In this document: positions 63,116 through 64,000 of the stretch, piece by piece
Layout: each line of letters opens with the position of its first letter
How positions within the stretch are numbered: the first letter of the stretch is position 1
Assembly (NCBI GenBank): GCA_027627225.1
Contig: JAPFQT010000158.1
Location: forward strand, 214,001 to 278,000
DNA: 64,000 nucleotides
Reading direction: 5' to 3'
Origin: Congeria kusceri
Taxonomy: Eukaryota; Mollusca; Bivalvia; Myida; Dreissenidae
The notes under the pieces: model-generated
Told to the model about the DNA's origin: nothing
The model's database searches: none
The model's input: the letters and a program-made list of their open reading frames with translations, nothing else
Made by a program: the position numbers and the translations under genes

Positions 63116-63519
63116 TTTTCTCTTCCTAGTTTGTCATAAATTTCTAGCCTAAGACACTATATTTGGCAAACTAGATGTAGTAATATTCCATTTCGATTTG
63201 AGTGTTTCTTAGAGATTATTATGTACATCCGTTTTGTTATTGAACCTTGAATAATGAATGCAGCTCAATAAATGATATAAGATTTACACATATTAGTTTC
63301 ATATGCATTTACCAAGTTCTTTATAACTGAAATTAAATTAAAATGGAATTTAATTTTCGTTTTAATATACATAAGGATAAAATACCTTTAGAGTTGTAAA
63401 CAACGAGCATTGCGGATTACACCGTATATGAATGGGAATATTGGCGATTCAAAATATTGGGGCACATTCAGAGGAATTTTTTATATGTCTGCTTCAAAAA
63501 ATTTGGACAAGAAAAAGAT
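63116..63519. other. Downstream flank of the last LRAT gene; nothing seen
   Basis: AT-rich, with no clear polyadenylation signal directly after the stop at 63520. Confidence 0.4.
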
Positions 63520-63994
63520 TTAAATCATTTTAAGTTTCCCAACATATAGAGTAATTACGGTTATCACATAAAGTAATAAGATAAACAATAACAAACATGC
63601 ACAATAGTACGCAATAACGAGTATATAGTATATTGTGTTTAAGACTTGAAACGACTGAGCAACTCCTGATTCACAATATCTGGCAAAATGCTCACAGTTG
63701 TTGATAAGTAAATTATATGATCCCCATTTTGCAGGATAATCGATGATGGACTCAGCGCGCCTAGCCACTTCTTCTGTGGGCAAGCGCGGTGTGAAGTAGC
63801 AAGTCATATGTTCCGTATGGCGCTCTCCGTTACGAGTAAAGTCAGTTAAGCTTGTTTTTCGTGGTTGAAGCTTATATGTAGAGTCTCCCCCTATCTCGGC
63901 AACCATGTCATTACCCAGGTAAATACCGTGATGGTCGAATTTAGTGTAAACCAAGCCAACTTCTGCCATAATCTGATCACCTCGTTGTAATCTC
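63520..63994 (-). CDS. LRAT-domain protein with C-terminal membrane segment, main exon
   Basis: The exon begins after a CTGCAG acceptor at the very end of the window, in the same phase as the M1 and M3 LRAT exons, and encodes 157 residues. Motifs are LQRGDQI, then HHGIYLGN with the first catalytic His, and WGSYNLLINNCEHFARYC with the catalytic Cys. The second His position is Glu (VAEIGGD). Unlike M1 and M3, the C-terminus is a hydrophobic stretch (ILVIAYYCACLLLFILLLYV) followed by a short basic end, like the membrane anchor of H-REV107-type acyltransferases. It is a diverged paralog outside the duplicated unit. The first exon lies beyond the window. Confidence 0.8.
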
Positions 63995-64000
63995 CTGCAG

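Overview
The window is AT-rich, intron-containing eukaryotic DNA, most likely from a bivalve mollusc. The evidence is spliced secreted Kazal inhibitor genes, LRAT-domain (NCEHF) genes, tRNA-derived SINEs, several non-LTR retrotransposons, and dispersed repeats of a kind I know from bivalve genomes. Species is not determinable by eye. Nothing prokaryotic (operons, CRISPR, rRNA) is present.

Layout. The window is dominated by a tandem segmental duplication. Copy 1 occupies 1-32710 and its left end lies outside the window. Copy 2 occupies 32711-60384, a 27,674-bp unit. The join is visible to the base: both copies are alike up to 32710 and 60384 and then diverge abruptly. Each copy is itself two older, diverged monomers, so the window reads M0 (tail only, 1 to about 13339), M1 (about 16457-32710), M2 (about 33588-47174) and M3 (about 47175-60384). 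M0 matches M2 and M1 matches M3 very closely, while M1 and M2 are clearly more diverged. From 60385 to 64000 the sequence is single-copy and ends in another LRAT-type gene.

Gene content. Each monomer carries a convergent pair: a Kazal-type serine protease inhibitor gene on + and an LRAT-domain gene on -, tail to tail, 0.5-0.8 kb apart. Their fates alternate. In M2 the Kazal gene is intact (four exons, 100 codons, signal peptide, two Kazal domains with predicted P1 Phe and P1 Arg), but its LRAT gene is frameshifted. In M1 and M3 the Kazal gene is dead (exon 1 missing, 46/47-bp internal duplication, stop codon, lost splice site), but the LRAT exon is open. Further remnants include LRAT fragments at 1948-2150 (-), 32190-32396 (+) and 59864-60070 (+), a Kazal remnant near 3707, and the 5' half of a third, minus-strand Kazal gene (33054-33582) cut by the duplication join.

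Mobile DNA. Three LINE insertions (8113-12906 -, 13340-16456 +, 20006-23172 -) sit only in copy 1. The matching uninterrupted sites are present in copy 2, so the insertions are younger than the duplication. SINEs, MITE-like foldbacks, a palindromic 20-bp minisatellite, a 55-bp minisatellite and a CA tract that differs about nine-fold between copies make up much of the rest. All identity statements are by eye; no alignment was run.
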